In this document: in pieces, positions 20,301-30,858 of the stretch
Numbering within the stretch: position 1 is the first letter of the stretch
Layout: every line of letters begins with the position of its first letter
Source of the DNA: Thiotrichaceae bacterium
GTDB taxonomy: Bacteria; Pseudomonadota; Gammaproteobacteria; SZUA-140
Assembly (NCBI GenBank): GCA_002401765.2
Contig: NVTY02000079.1
Location: 124,001-188,000 of the forward strand
DNA: 64,000 nt
Direction: 5' to 3'
Translations under genes and position numbers: made by a program
The notes under the pieces: model-generated
The model's input: the letters and a program-made list of their open reading frames with translations, nothing else
What the model was told of the DNA's origin: nothing
The model's database searches: none

Positions 20301-20489
20301 ATGAACGTAGCAATGTATTGTATCGGTGCAGCCCTGATTATCGCGCTGCTGATTAAGCTCTCATCGGGCGCTGTTAGCAGTGGTATGGGGCTTGGTTTGG
20401 CTATCTTGCTGGTGATTGTACTGCCTTGTTTTCTGGCCATGCGCATTGCGAAAAAAGAGCGTGCTGAGCGCGAAGAAGAGGAAAAATAG
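20301..20489 (+). CDS. Small membrane protein, unknown
   Basis: 62 aa, two hydrophobic segments and charged tail KKERAEREEEEK. Confidence 0.5.
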   Translation: MNVAMYCIGAALIIALLIKLSSGAVSSGMGLGLAILLVIVLPCFLAMRIAKKERAEREEEEK

Positions 20490-20654
20490 TTTTTTGAATG
20501 GTTGTTGATCACCTCGGGGGTGGTCGACAATGCGGGTTCATGCGAGCCTGATTAAATGTTTAGTTGACGAAGTTGAAAAACCTGCTGCTGTTTATCCTGA
20601 GTTATGCCACCTGCCTGCATAACCCCGCTTTAATTTAATTGTTGTACTCCTGAC

Positions 20655-21968
20655 ATGAAATCTACTGAATTACTAGCCCCAGCTGGCACCATGAAGAATC
20701 TTGAATACGCGATCGCCTATGGCGCAGATGCCGTATATGCAGGGATGCCACGCTATAGCCTGCGCGTGCGCAATAATGATTTTAGTCGTTACGAAAATCT
20801 TGCTGCAGGGATTGCAACGGCACACGCCGCTGGCAAACGTTTTTACCTTGCATGCAATGTACTGCGGCATAATAGTAAAGTTAAGACCTTTATGGATGAC
20901 ATCACCTCGGTGGTGGAGCTCAACCCGGATGCGCTGATCATGGCAGATCCTGGCTTGATCATGCAGGTGCGCGAACGTTGGCCAGATCTCCCCGTGCACC
21001 TTTCAGTGCAGGCCAATACGGTTAATTATGCAAGCGTTAAATTTTGGCAATCACTCGGCTTAAAACGCATTATTTTGTCGCGTGAGCTGTCGCTGGATGA
21101 GGTGGCGGAAATTCGCCAGGAGTGCCCCGATATGGCGTTAGAGGTCTTTGTCCATGGCGCACTCTGTATTGCCTATTCTGGGCGCTGCCTGCTTTCCGGT
21201 TATTTTAGTCACCGCGATGCCAATCAGGGCAGCTGTACCAACGCCTGCCGCTGGAAATATGATGTCAAAGATGCACAGCAGGATATCTCTGGTGATACGG
21301 TGGCTTGTGAGGCGCCGGAGCGACAACACGAAGAGGCTCAAGGGAAAGTCTATCTGCTTGAAGCGGAGCAGCGCCCAGGCGAGTTGATGCCAATCGAAGA
21401 AGACGAACATGGTACCTATATTATGAACTCAAAAGACCTGCGTGCGGTGGAGCATGTTGAGCGTCTGGTGAACATGGGTATCGATAGTTTAAAGATCGAA
21501 GGGCGTACCAAGTCGCACTACTATGTGGCACGTACGGCGCAGACTTATCGCCAGGCGATTGATGATGCGTTAGCTGGTCGCGCCTTTGATGAGCGTCATC
21601 TTGGTGTGCTGGAAAATCTGGCGAGTCGTGGTTATACCGATGGTTTTTTTAAACGTTACCACAGTAAGGAATATCAGAATTACATGCAAAATCGTTCTGC
21701 CAGTTTAAAGCAGCAATTTGTGGGTGAGATCACACATTATGATGCGGTAAAAGGCGAGGCGGATATTGAAGTGAAAAATAAATTTGCAGTGGGTGATGAG
21801 CTTGAACTGATTTTACCGGAGGGTGGGCGTTCCTTTACCCTGGCTGAAATGCGTAATGAGCATGGTGAAGTGGTTAATGAGGTGCTGGGCAGTGGCTATC
21901 GCGCCAAGATTTCATTTCCGAATGATGGCATCGATTATCGCAAGGGTCTGTGGGCTAAATACCTGTGA
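20655..21968 (+). CDS. trhP: U32-family tRNA hydroxylation protein TrhP/YegQ
   Basis: 'ELLAPAGTMKNLEYAIAYGADAVYAGMPRYSLRVRNNDF' and 'VFVHGALCIAYSGRCLLSGYFSHRDANQGSCTNACRW'. Confidence 0.92.
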   Translation: MKSTELLAPAGTMKNLEYAIAYGADAVYAGMPRYSLRVRNNDFSRYENLAAGIATAHAAGKRFYLACNVLRHNSKVKTFMDDITSVVELNPDALIMADPGLIMQVRERWPDLPVHLSVQANTVNYASVKFWQSLGLKRIILSRELSLDEVAEIRQECPDMALEVFVHGALCIAYSGRCLLSGYFSHRDANQGSCTNACRWKYDVKDAQQDISGDTVACEAPERQHEEAQGKVYLLEAEQRPGELMPIEEDEHGTYIMNSKDLRAVEHVERLVNMGIDSLKIEGRTKSHYYVARTAQTYRQAIDDALAGRAFDERHLGVLENLASRGYTDGFFKRYHSKEYQNYMQNRSASLKQQFVGEITHYDAVKGEADIEVKNKFAVGDELELILPEGGRSFTLAEMRNEHGEVVNEVLGSGYRAKISFPNDGIDYRKGLWAKYL

Positions 21969-23017
21969 TTCACATAATGCCATTGTTATCTGCTTCATTG
22001 GGCTTATTGCTGTTGCTGTTTAGTCTAAATATTGTCGCGGCAAATAAACCGCAGGATCATCTTCATTCAGATAAACAATGTGTTAACTGCCATCAAGAAG
22101 GGATTGCTGAGCTGCTTGAGGTGCTATCAAAACCTAAAGATAGTTGTACGCAATGCCATACTGTGGCGCAGATAAAAACGGGCGATTTCACGTCAGCGGT
22201 CTCCTTTACTGACGTCGATGGGGGTGACCCTAAATTGAGATTAACTGCGGATGCTGGCATGCGCTTTCCGCTACTCTATCAACAATCGCGGATAGGGGCT
22301 AAACCCAATAAAATGGTGTCAGTACCTGCGGGAAAATTTATTATGGGCACGAATAGCGGTTTCTTTGATGAAGGACCACCGCATGAAGTCACTCTGGATG
22401 CTTTTATGATCGATCAGTATGAGGTGACAAACCTGCAATATGAAACGTACATTAAGGCGACGAACCGACGTTCGCCGATACATTTTAGAAATCGGACTTA
22501 CCCGGAAGGGAAGGCAGATCACCCGGTGATATTTGTTGGCTGGGGTGACGCGGTTGATTATTGCACCTGGGCGGATAAGCGCCTACCTTCCGGTAAAGAG
22601 TGGGAAAAGGCGGCGCGTGGTAGTGATGGTAGAACCTACCCGTGGGGTGAGCTGTTTGACCCCAAAAAGAGCAACAACCCCGTGCGTTGGCGCGCCGCTA
22701 GTCACGCTGGCGACACCACGCCGGTAGGCGCCTTTGAAGAAGGCGTTAGTGTTTATGGCCTATACGATACTGCCGGTAATGTTTGGGAATGGACTGATTC
22801 CTGGTATACCCCATATCCGGGGAATGAAGTGCCTGCTGAAAATTACGGTGAGCGCTATAAAACCCTGAAGGGTGGCTCGTGGTTTGATTGCTCATTTTAC
22901 AAGTGTGGTTTCTCCGCAGCGCTATTTAATCGTTCCTTTTTTGCCAAGCGAACCAAGAATGACACCTTTGGTTTTCGTTGCGCAAAAGATGTGCCTACAG
23001 CCAAAGGGGGTGAGTAA
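21965..23017 (+). CDS. Exported SUMF1/formylglycine-generating-enzyme-like protein with N-terminal two CxxCH c-haem motifs
   Basis: Signal peptide; CVNCH and CTQCH; SUMF1 fold motifs 'MVSVPAGKFIMGTN..EGPPHEVTLDAFMIDQYEVTNLQYETYI', 'YCTWADKRLPSGKEWEKAARG', 'GNVWEWTDSW', 'LKGGSWFDCSFYKC', 'FGFRCAKD'; ATGA-type overlap with trhP (GTG start). Confidence 0.88.
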   Translation: MIHIMPLLSASLGLLLLLFSLNIVAANKPQDHLHSDKQCVNCHQEGIAELLEVLSKPKDSCTQCHTVAQIKTGDFTSAVSFTDVDGGDPKLRLTADAGMRFPLLYQQSRIGAKPNKMVSVPAGKFIMGTNSGFFDEGPPHEVTLDAFMIDQYEVTNLQYETYIKATNRRSPIHFRNRTYPEGKADHPVIFVGWGDAVDYCTWADKRLPSGKEWEKAARGSDGRTYPWGELFDPKKSNNPVRWRAASHAGDTTPVGAFEEGVSVYGLYDTAGNVWEWTDSWYTPYPGNEVPAENYGERYKTLKGGSWFDCSFYKCGFSAALFNRSFFAKRTKNDTFGFRCAKDVPTAKGGE

Positions 23018-24096
23018 TGAGTAGAGTGCAATGGGCTGGATTGATATTGGCCAGTGGTGTATTGCTGGCGTGTGATAAAAACCCAGGATTAGATTCTGCG
23101 GCGTCTGTTCAAGAGCGTTCAGCGACCAATTCGGTTGCTCATGCGATGCCTGAAAAACTGAAAACGTCGAGTAAAAAGGCACCGGAGGATATGTTAAGTG
23201 AGGATGAGTTGCAGCTTGGCCTGGCATCGCCATCGACCGCTGCGATTTCGATGGTAACAGTGCCCGCGGGTGAGTTTATGATGGGCAGTAATAAAGTGGA
23301 TGATGAGGGATTGCAGGAGCAATATGGTTTCTCGACACCACTATTTGTCAATGAGCACCCAGAGCATAAACGCGTGATTGACGCATTTATGATCGATACC
23401 TATGAGACAAGTAAGGCTGAGTATAAAGAATTTATCCTCTTGACTGATCGCCTGTTGCCATTTTTGTGGGGCAATAATGGCTATGGTTTGACCATGGAAG
23501 AGGCGGGGCGGATGGAAATCAGCCGTCTGCGAAAAATCGCTGCAAATGATTTTAAGCTTGATATGGATACTCGTGAGATGGAGCGTGAGCCATTGATGGC
23601 CGCCATGGTTCAGGTTCAGGCAAAGATGGATGTACTGCCCGCAACCGATGTGATCTGGCAGGAAGCAGCAGTCTATTGTCAGTGGCGAGGGAAGCGACTG
23701 CCAAGAGAAACGGAATGGGAGCGCGCGGCACGCGGTACTGATGGCAACGAATACCCATGGGGCAGTCAGTGGGATGTCAAAATCACCAATACGGGGGATG
23801 ATTCAGATGGGGAGAATGGGCTCGCGCCAGTTGGATCGTATCCACAAAATATTTCGCCGGTAGGTGCGTTTGATATGGCGGGCAATGTATGGGAATGGAC
23901 CGCTGACTGGTATCTGCCCTATGAAGGCTCTGATTACAAAAGCGAATTTTTTGGCGAGAAAAACAAAGTGATTCGTGGTGGTGGTGGGGTGGGGCATTAT
24001 GCCCTGAATATATTTTTCCGCGGTGCTGCAAGACAGTTCGCAGAGGTGGATTTGCGCTCTGAAGATGTCGGGTTTCGCTGTGTCAAAGATATTTAG
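23017..24096 (+). CDS. SUMF1/FGE-like lipoprotein
   Basis: Lipobox LLAC; 'MVTVPAGEFMMGSN', 'YCQWRGKRLPRETEWERAARGTDGNEYPWG', 'GNVWEWTADWY', 'VGFRCVKDI'. Confidence 0.88.
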   Translation: MSRVQWAGLILASGVLLACDKNPGLDSAASVQERSATNSVAHAMPEKLKTSSKKAPEDMLSEDELQLGLASPSTAAISMVTVPAGEFMMGSNKVDDEGLQEQYGFSTPLFVNEHPEHKRVIDAFMIDTYETSKAEYKEFILLTDRLLPFLWGNNGYGLTMEEAGRMEISRLRKIAANDFKLDMDTREMEREPLMAAMVQVQAKMDVLPATDVIWQEAAVYCQWRGKRLPRETEWERAARGTDGNEYPWGSQWDVKITNTGDDSDGENGLAPVGSYPQNISPVGAFDMAGNVWEWTADWYLPYEGSDYKSEFFGEKNKVIRGGGGVGHYALNIFFRGAARQFAEVDLRSEDVGFRCVKDI

Positions 24097-24176
24097 TCTG
24101 GCCTCTGTTGGCTGCTGAAATACATTAGTTTATTGAAATGTTTACCTGCTAGCGCATAATATCCCCAGATAAGTGA

Positions 24177-24205
24177 TTGATAAAAAGGGGATTCATCCAT
24201 ATAAT
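24177..24205 (+). promoter_or_regulatory. Sigma70-like promoter for the rimP-nusA-infB operon
   Basis: TTGATA - 17 bp - TATAAT. Confidence 0.7.
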
Positions 24206-24359
24206 AGCCCTCGGGCAGCGAACTGCTGCTGTTAGTGACGGGTTTGAATAAGTGGTAATGTATGTAAGTTGTTGATTATACATTGGTAAGTGGCCGCTTT
24301 GTTGATCGGGCGGCATTTGCTTTGTCGTGGATTAGCATCGAACAGCTAATTTTTAAAAG

Positions 24360-24385
24360 TGGGCCTTGTGCCCATTTTTTGTTTT
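24360..24385 (+). terminator. Terminator/attenuator hairpin in the rimP leader
   Basis: TGGGC-CTTGT-GCCCA followed by TTTTTT, upstream of rimP start 24430; a second hairpin AGCCC...GGGCT follows. Confidence 0.65.
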
Positions 24386-24429
24386 TAGCCCTTTTTATTA
24401 GGGCTTGCGGGATTAGGGATGGCGGGACG

Positions 24430-24891
24430 ATGGCGGGTCGAGCACAGACACAGTTAGAAGAACTTATCAGCCCGGTGGTGGTTTCACTGGGATATGAATT
24501 TGTCGGCATGGAATATCTGCCGCAAGGGAAGCATTCGCTGCTACGTATTTATATAGATAAGTCTGAAGGGATCTCCGTCGATGATTGCGGCACAGTGAGC
24601 CATCAGCTGAGTGGTGTGTTGGAGGTTGAGGAGCCGATCAATGGCCATTATGTGCTGGAGGTTTCATCGCCGGGTCTTGATAGACCGCTGTTTAAATTTG
24701 AGGATTTTGATCGATTTAGCGGTAATAACGTGCAGATTAGATTGCAAGTTCCGTTAGATGGACGGCGTAATTTTAAAGGCTTGCTGGCGGGTGTTAAAGC
24801 TGATGACCAGTTAGTTGATGTTGCGATTGATGGTGAGATCATTAGTCTGCCATGGGATCGAATAGAAAAGGCTCGCTTGATTGCGGAATAA
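24430..24891 (+). CDS. rimP: Ribosome maturation factor RimP
   Basis: 'LEELISPVVVSLGYEFVGMEYLPQGKHSLLRIYIDKSEGISVDDCGTVSHQLSGVLEVEEPINGHYVLEVSSPGLDRPLF'; start at ATG 24430. Confidence 0.97.
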   Translation: MAGRAQTQLEELISPVVVSLGYEFVGMEYLPQGKHSLLRIYIDKSEGISVDDCGTVSHQLSGVLEVEEPINGHYVLEVSSPGLDRPLFKFEDFDRFSGNNVQIRLQVPLDGRRNFKGLLAGVKADDQLVDVAIDGEIISLPWDRIEKARLIAE

Positions 24892-24951
24892 GGATTGCAG
24901 AGTGTTGCGTTGACACATTTGTCAGCGTAAAGATTGAGATAGAGGCGTGAT

Positions 24952-26460
24952 ATGAGCAAAGAGATATTATTGGTAGTGGACGCGGTCTCCAATGAGCGGG
25001 GGATTGCCAAAGAGGTCATTATTGAGGCGATTGAAGCCGCTCTGGTGACAGCGACAAAAAAGCGTTATAACGATGATGTTGCTATTAGTGTCTCTATTGA
25101 CCGTGAAACGGGCGATTACACAACCTTCCGATACTGGAATATCTTTGCGGATGACTCATCAGAGATTGAAGAAGAGATTACGCAGTTGACCCTGAGTGAA
25201 GCCAAAGAACGCGATCCTGATGCGGTCGTCGGCGGGCGTATTGAAGAACCTGTGGAATCAGTGACCTTTGGGCGTATTGCGGCACAGGCTGCTAAACAGG
25301 TCATTATGCAAAAAGTACGTGAAGCTGAGCGTGCGCAAGTGGTTGAACAATACAAAGACCGCATTGGCGAGTTAATTACGGGTGTGGTCAAACGCGTTGA
25401 GCGTGGCAATGCGATCCTCGACCTCGGTGGCAATGCTGAGGCACTTGTTTCACGTGAAGATATGATTCCAAGAGAAGCGGTTCGTACCGGTGATCGTCTG
25501 CGTGGTTATCTACAGGATGTACGCTCTGAGCAGCGTGGCGCACAGTTATTTATTAGCCGTACCGCTCCGGAGTTATTAATCGAGCTGTTCAAAATTGAAG
25601 TGCCTGAAGTGGGCGAAGGGTTGATCGATATTCTGGGTGCGGCACGTGACCCAGGTTCTCGCGCAAAGATTGCGGTTAATTCCAATGATGAGCGTATCGA
25701 TCCAGTGGGTGCCTGCGTGGGAATGCGTGGCTCGCGTGTGCAGAGCGTCTCGAACGAGTTGGGTGGAGAACGCATCGATATTATTCTGTGGGACGAAAAC
25801 CCCGCACAGTTTGTGATCAATGCCATGTCGCCCGCTGAAGTTGAGTCGATTGTGGTTGATGAGGATGCACACAGCATGGATCTGGCTGTCGCTGAAGAGC
25901 ACCTTTCTCAGGCGATTGGTCGTGGCGGGCAGAATGTGCGCCTGGCAAGTCAGCTGACGGGGTGGGAACTCAATATCATGACTGAAGCGCAGGCTGAAGA
26001 GAAGAGCGAAGCGGAAGGTGAAGTGCTTAAGAGTATCTTTATGGAGCATCTTGATGTTGATGAAGAGATTGCGCTGATTTTTGTACAGGAAGGTTTTTCC
26101 AGTATTGAAGAAGTGGCGTATGTACCAACAAAAGAGCTGTTAGCGATTGAAGAGTTTGATGAAGACATGGTCAATGAGCTTCGTGATCGTGCGCGGGATG
26201 TCTTACTGACGCGTGAGATTGCCACTGAAGAGAAGATTGGCGACGCTAAACCTGCCGCTGATCTGCTTGCAATGGAAGGGGTGGATGAGGCACTCGCTCT
26301 TTTGCTTGCGAGTAACGGTATCATTACGCAGGAAGACCTGGCGGAACAGGCGGTTGATGAGCTGCTGGATATTGAAGGGATGGATGAGGCGCGCGCGAGC
26401 GCATTGATCATGGCTGCACGTGCACCATGGTTTGAGAATGAGCAAGTCAATCAAGGTTAA
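24952..26460 (+). CDS. nusA: Transcription termination/antitermination protein NusA
   Basis: Full length with S1, KH and two C-terminal acidic repeats; '[28 protein letters not shown]'. Confidence 0.98.
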   Translation: MSKEILLVVDAVSNERGIAKEVIIEAIEAALVTATKKRYNDDVAISVSIDRETGDYTTFRYWNIFADDSSEIEEEITQLTLSEAKERDPDAVVGGRIEEPVESVTFGRIAAQAAKQVIMQKVREAERAQVVEQYKDRIGELITGVVKRVERGNAILDLGGNAEALVSREDMIPREAVRTGDRLRGYLQDVRSEQRGAQLFISRTAPELLIELFKIEVPEVGEGLIDILGAARDPGSRAKIAVNSNDERIDPVGACVGMRGSRVQSVSNELGGERIDIILWDENPAQFVINAMSPAEVESIVVDEDAHSMDLAVAEEHLSQAIGRGGQNVRLASQLTGWELNIMTEAQAEEKSEAEGEVLKSIFMEHLDVDEEIALIFVQEGFSSIEEVAYVPTKELLAIEEFDEDMVNELRDRARDVLLTREIATEEKIGDAKPAADLLAMEGVDEALALLLASNGIITQEDLAEQAVDELLDIEGMDEARASALIMAARAPWFENEQVNQG

Positions 26461-26475
26461 AATCGGTAGAGACGC

Positions 26476-29085
26476 ATGGCTGAAGTTACGGTAAAACAAC
26501 TTGCTGAAGTAGTTGGCATTCCTGTTGATCGATTGATTACCCAGTTAGGGGAAGCCGGTCGCACGATCAAGGATGAAAACGAATCAATAAGTGATGAAGA
26601 CAAAGTAGAGCTGCTAAGTTATTTACGCCGCAGCCATGGTGAGACCGACGCACCTAAAAAACGTGAACCCAAAAAGATTACCTTACGTCGTAAGACAGTG
26701 AGTGAGTTGGAGCAGAGTAGTACTCAGGGTCGTGTTAAAAAGGTTAAAAAGGTCAACGTTGAATTCCGCAGCAAACGCACCTACGCGAAGCGTAGTGAGT
26801 TGATAGCAGAAGAAGAAGCCGCTAACGAATCTGACGAGAAGAAACAGGAAGTCACAGAAGAACTAGCAACTGAGCATGCTGAAAAGTCGGCGGTAAGAGA
26901 CGAGCTGGTAAGGCAAGAACGTGAGCGGCAGGCCGTCAATGAAAAGAAAGCGACTGAAGAGGCTGCGCGTCTTAAAATAGAGGATATGCATCGTACGGCA
27001 GAGCTGGCGGCGATCGAGGCAGTCAAAGCGGCGGCTAATGAACATGTGGCGGCGGAGCTGGAAGTTGAAGCGGCTAAAGCGGCCAAGGCAGCTAAAGCAG
27101 CGGCACTGGCAGCGGCACCAAAGACGAGTAAGCCTGATGCGCCCTCTACCGATAAAAAAGGTAAGCGCAAGGGCGCGCGTGGTGATGTGCGCTCTACCAA
27201 GTATGGCCGCCGTGAACTTCATGTTGCCGGTGACAAAACGGGACGACGTAAAAAGAAAGGTAAATTTAAGGCGAAACCCGCGGTGTCCCCAGGTGGACAG
27301 CACGGTTTTGAGATGCCAACCGCACCCGTAGTACGCGAAGTGAGCATCCCAGAAACAATCACCGTTTCTGAACTAGCACAGAAGATGTCGGTAAAAGCGG
27401 CTGAACTGATTAAAACCTTGATGGGCATGGGCTCCATGGTCACCATTAATCAGGTACTTGATCAGGATACCGCCTCGATTGTGGTTGAAGAAATGGGCCA
27501 CAAACCTAAAGCCATCGCTGAGAATGCGGTTGAAGATGAACTGCAGCAGGCAAAAGAAGAAATTGAAGGCGAGAAAGTTTCTCGTGCACCCGTGGTTACC
27601 ATTATGGGGCATGTTGATCACGGTAAAACCTCGCTGTTAGATTACATTCGCAGTGCGAAAGTGGCCAGTGGTGAAGCGGGTGGCATTACCCAACATATGG
27701 GCGCTTACCATGTAGAAACAGAGAAAGGGATGATTAGTTTCCTTGATACACCGGGGCATGCTGCATTTACCGCAATGCGTGCGCGTGGTGCTGATGTCAC
27801 CGATATTGTGATCCTGGTGGTGGCGGCGGATGATGGGGTTAAACCGCAAACATTAGAAGCGATTCAGCATGCGAAAGCGGCTGGTGTGCCGCTGATTGTT
27901 GCGATCAATAAAATTGATAAGCAGGAAGCTGACATTGATCGAGTGAAACAAGAACTGGTTGGCCATGAAGTGATCCCAGAAGAGTGGGGCGGTGAAACGA
28001 TGTTTACCGGTGTTTCAGCTAAAACAGGTGAAGGTATTGATGGGCTGCTGGACGCCATCTTGCTGCAGGCTGAGGTACTTGAACTAACGGCGGTTGAAGA
28101 GTGTGCCGCACGTGGTGCGGTGATCGAATCGAGCCTTGATAAAGGACGCGGCCCTGTCGCAACGATTTTGGTCCAGAATGGCATTCTGCGTAAAGGTGAT
28201 ATGGTGCTTGCCGGGCAGGAATATGGCCGTGTGCGAGCGATGTTTGATGAAGCCGGTAATAAGGTGGAGCAAGCAGGCCCATCGATCCCTGTTGTTGTCT
28301 TGGGATTGTCCGGAACGCCAAGCGCGGGTGATGATGTACTCGTGGTTCCTGATGAGCGTAAAGCGCGTGAAGTGGCGCTATTTAGACAAGCTAAAGCGCG
28401 TGAAATACAAATGGCGCGCCAGAAAGCATCTAAAATGGAAGATATGTTTTCACAGATGGGGGCTAATAAAGTTGATATCCTCAATCTGTTGATCAAAGCC
28501 GATGTGCAAGGTTCTGTTGAGGCATTGCGTGATTCATTGACCAAGCTTTCTAATGATGAAGTAGCGGTGAAGATTGTGGCTTCTGGCGTCGGTGGTATTA
28601 ACGAATCTGATGTCAATCTTGCTATTGCATCGGACGCCATCCTGGTCGGCTTTAATGTGCGAGCTGATGCAGCCGCGCGTCGTCTCGGTGAAGAGTCGGG
28701 GCTTTCACCTCGTTACTATAGTGTCATATACGACGTTATTGATGATGTAAGAACTTCGCTCTCTGGCATGCTTGCGCCTGAGATTAAAGAACAGATTGTG
28801 GGTATGGCTGAAGTACGCGATGTCTTTACTTCGCCGAAACTGGGTGCAATTGCGGGCTGTCTGGTGATCGAAGGCGCGGTTAAGCGTAGCAATCCCATCC
28901 GTGTTCTGCGTGACAACGTTGTTATTTATGAAGGTGAACTTGAATCACTGCGTCGTTTTAAAGATGACGTCAATGAAGTTCGTGCGGGTACTGAGTGTGG
29001 CATCGGTGTTAAGAATTACAACGATGTTAAGCCGGGTGATCAGATTGAAGTATACGAAACCATCTCGGTTGAGCGTACGCTTTGA
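26476..29085 (+). CDS. infB: Translation initiation factor IF-2
   Basis: '[43 protein letters not shown]'. Confidence 0.99.
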   Translation: MAEVTVKQLAEVVGIPVDRLITQLGEAGRTIKDENESISDEDKVELLSYLRRSHGETDAPKKREPKKITLRRKTVSELEQSSTQGRVKKVKKVNVEFRSKRTYAKRSELIAEEEAANESDEKKQEVTEELATEHAEKSAVRDELVRQERERQAVNEKKATEEAARLKIEDMHRTAELAAIEAVKAAANEHVAAELEVEAAKAAKAAKAAALAAAPKTSKPDAPSTDKKGKRKGARGDVRSTKYGRRELHVAGDKTGRRKKKGKFKAKPAVSPGGQHGFEMPTAPVVREVSIPETITVSELAQKMSVKAAELIKTLMGMGSMVTINQVLDQDTASIVVEEMGHKPKAIAENAVEDELQQAKEEIEGEKVSRAPVVTIMGHVDHGKTSLLDYIRSAKVASGEAGGITQHMGAYHVETEKGMISFLDTPGHAAFTAMRARGADVTDIVILVVAADDGVKPQTLEAIQHAKAAGVPLIVAINKIDKQEADIDRVKQELVGHEVIPEEWGGETMFTGVSAKTGEGIDGLLDAILLQAEVLELTAVEECAARGAVIESSLDKGRGPVATILVQNGILRKGDMVLAGQEYGRVRAMFDEAGNKVEQAGPSIPVVVLGLSGTPSAGDDVLVVPDERKAREVALFRQAKAREIQMARQKASKMEDMFSQMGANKVDILNLLIKADVQGSVEALRDSLTKLSNDEVAVKIVASGVGGINESDVNLAIASDAILVGFNVRADAAARRLGEESGLSPRYYSVIYDVIDDVRTSLSGMLAPEIKEQIVGMAEVRDVFTSPKLGAIAGCLVIEGAVKRSNPIRVLRDNVVIYEGELESLRRFKDDVNEVRAGTECGIGVKNYNDVKPGDQIEVYETISVERTL

Positions 29086-29127
29086 TCGTTATGGTTAGTT
29101 TGATGTTAAGTGTAACGGTTCGTCGTC

Positions 29128-29517
29128 ATGGCTAAAGAGTTTAGTCGTACATTAAGGGTCGGTGAGCAACTTCGGCGTGAGATTGCTCAATTGATTCAAC
29201 AGGAAATCAAAGACCCTCGGGTGGGAATGGTGACAGTGACTGCTGTCGACATCTCGCCTGACATGTCTCATGCAAAGGTGCATGTGACATTGTTGGATGA
29301 TGAGCATGACGTGACTGAATGTATTAAGGTGCTGAATAACGCGGCTGCATTTTTGCGCCGTGCAATTGGTAAACGGATGCAGCTTCGGGTTGTTCCAACT
29401 TTACGCTTTCATTTTGATGCCTCGGTTGAACATGGTACGGCACTCTCTGCATTGATTGATTCTGCAGTCGCTACCGATGCTAAAAACAGAGATAAGGATG
29501 AAGATGGCACGCCGTAA
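29128..29517 (+). CDS. rbfA: 30S ribosome-binding factor A
   Basis: 'RTLRVGEQLRREIAQLIQQEIKDPRVGMVTVTAVDISPDMSHAKVHVTLL'. Confidence 0.97.
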   Translation: MAKEFSRTLRVGEQLRREIAQLIQQEIKDPRVGMVTVTAVDISPDMSHAKVHVTLLDDEHDVTECIKVLNNAAAFLRRAIGKRMQLRVVPTLRFHFDASVEHGTALSALIDSAVATDAKNRDKDEDGTP

Positions 29518-30421
29518 GTCTGGGCGTGATATCAGCGGCATTCTTCTGTTTGATAAACCCATCGGGATGAGTTCTAACGCAGTTCTGCAACGCGTTAAAC
29601 GTATTTTCAAGGCACGTAAGGCAGGGCACACCGGTAGTCTTGATCCTCTTGCCACTGGCCTCTTGCCAATCTGTCTTGGTGAAGCGACCAAAATGTCAGG
29701 CTTTCTGCTGGATGCCGATAAGCGTTATCAGGTCACGATCAAGCTGGGTATTAAAACCAATACAGGTGATGCCGAAGGCGAAGCCATTCACATCCGTGAA
29801 GTGGCTCACTATAGCCATGCAGAATTAGAGCGGGTTCTGGCTGGATTTCTAGGTGATATTGAACAGATTCCTCCGATGTTTTCAGCCTTGAAGAAGGATG
29901 GGCAACCACTTTACAAGCTTGCGCGCCAAGGGATCGAGGTTGAGCGTAAGATTCGCAAGATTAAAATTCATAGTATTGAGATGCTGTCCGCAGGTGCTGA
30001 CCTGCTCGAACTAGATGTTCACTGCTCCAAAGGTACCTACATTCGCACGCTGGCAGAAGATATTGGTGAGCGCCTGGGTTGTGGTGCACACGTGGTGGTA
30101 TTAAGGCGTCTCAGCGTGGGTCCATTTAGCGGCGAAAAGATGATTACACCCGTTCAGCTGGAAAATATCGCTGAAGAAGGTGGCTTTGATGCATTGGATC
30201 AACTATTGCTACCGATGGAAAATGCGCTGGTCAACTGGCCAGAGGTCAGGCTGTCACAAGATGTGGCCTTTTTTTTAAAGCGGGGCCAGGCGGTAGTGGT
30301 CCCGCAGGCGCCGCGTGAGGGGCTTGTGAAGCTGTTTGCAGAGGGCAACGTCTTTTTAGGCGTCGGGTATATTATGGATGATGGTCGTGTGGCGCCGCGG
30401 CGTTTGTTGAATAGCGCCTAA
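29504..30421 (+). CDS. truB: tRNA pseudouridine(55) synthase TruB
   Basis: 'GILLFDKPIGMSSNAVLQRVKRIFKARKAGHTGSLDPLATGLLPICLGEATK'; start ATG 29504 overlapping rbfA. Confidence 0.97.
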   Translation: MARRKSGRDISGILLFDKPIGMSSNAVLQRVKRIFKARKAGHTGSLDPLATGLLPICLGEATKMSGFLLDADKRYQVTIKLGIKTNTGDAEGEAIHIREVAHYSHAELERVLAGFLGDIEQIPPMFSALKKDGQPLYKLARQGIEVERKIRKIKIHSIEMLSAGADLLELDVHCSKGTYIRTLAEDIGERLGCGAHVVVLRRLSVGPFSGEKMITPVQLENIAEEGGFDALDQLLLPMENALVNWPEVRLSQDVAFFLKRGQAVVVPQAPREGLVKLFAEGNVFLGVGYIMDDGRVAPRRLLNSA

Positions 30422-30440
30422 ATGGGGAGTGTCTCCACCT

Positions 30441-30500
30441 AGAGCCGTTATTTATCTTGTCATACATGTACTTAAGACGATAAAATACGGGCTCTTTTTT
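30441..30500 (+). terminator. Long imperfect hairpin plus T-run between truB and rpsO (terminator/attenuator or S15 leader element)
   Basis: AGAGCCGTTATTTATCTTGTC ... GACGATAAAATACGGGCTCT-TTTTT, near-complementary arms. Confidence 0.6.
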
Positions 30501-30536
30501 AACAGTAAGTAACGTTTGTAAAACACAGAGGAAATT

Positions 30537-30806
30537 ATGGGATTAAACGCTGAAACTAAATCACAGGTCGTTAGCAAGTACCAACGAGCAGACGGTGATA
30601 CTGGTTCGCCAGAGGTGCAAGTTGCACTTCTGTCCGCGCGCATCGAACAACTGTCTGGCCATTTCAAAGAGCATATCCATGACCATCATTCACGTCAGGG
30701 TCTGCTAAGAATGGTAAGCCAACGTAGAAAACTGCTTGATTACCTGAAGAGAAAAGATAGCTCACGTTATCAGGACCTGATTAAAAGCCTGGGGCTGCGT
30801 AAGTAA
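30537..30806 (+). CDS. rpsO: 30S ribosomal protein S15
   Basis: '[54 protein letters not shown]'. Confidence 0.99.
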   Translation: MGLNAETKSQVVSKYQRADGDTGSPEVQVALLSARIEQLSGHFKEHIHDHHSRQGLLRMVSQRRKLLDYLKRKDSSRYQDLIKSLGLRK

Positions 30807-30858
30807 TCGCGCCTTACTCTCTTAACTATCAATGCTTGACTACATTAAGGAATTAAAT

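Noticed and set aside
25506-26499. Minus-strand ORFs of 98-166 aa opposite nusA
   Set aside because: Antisense shadows of nusA with biased low-complexity translation
27864-28640. 258-aa minus-strand ORF opposite infB
   Set aside because: Fully antisense to a clearly coding gene; Ser/Thr-rich composition is the usual reverse-frame shadow
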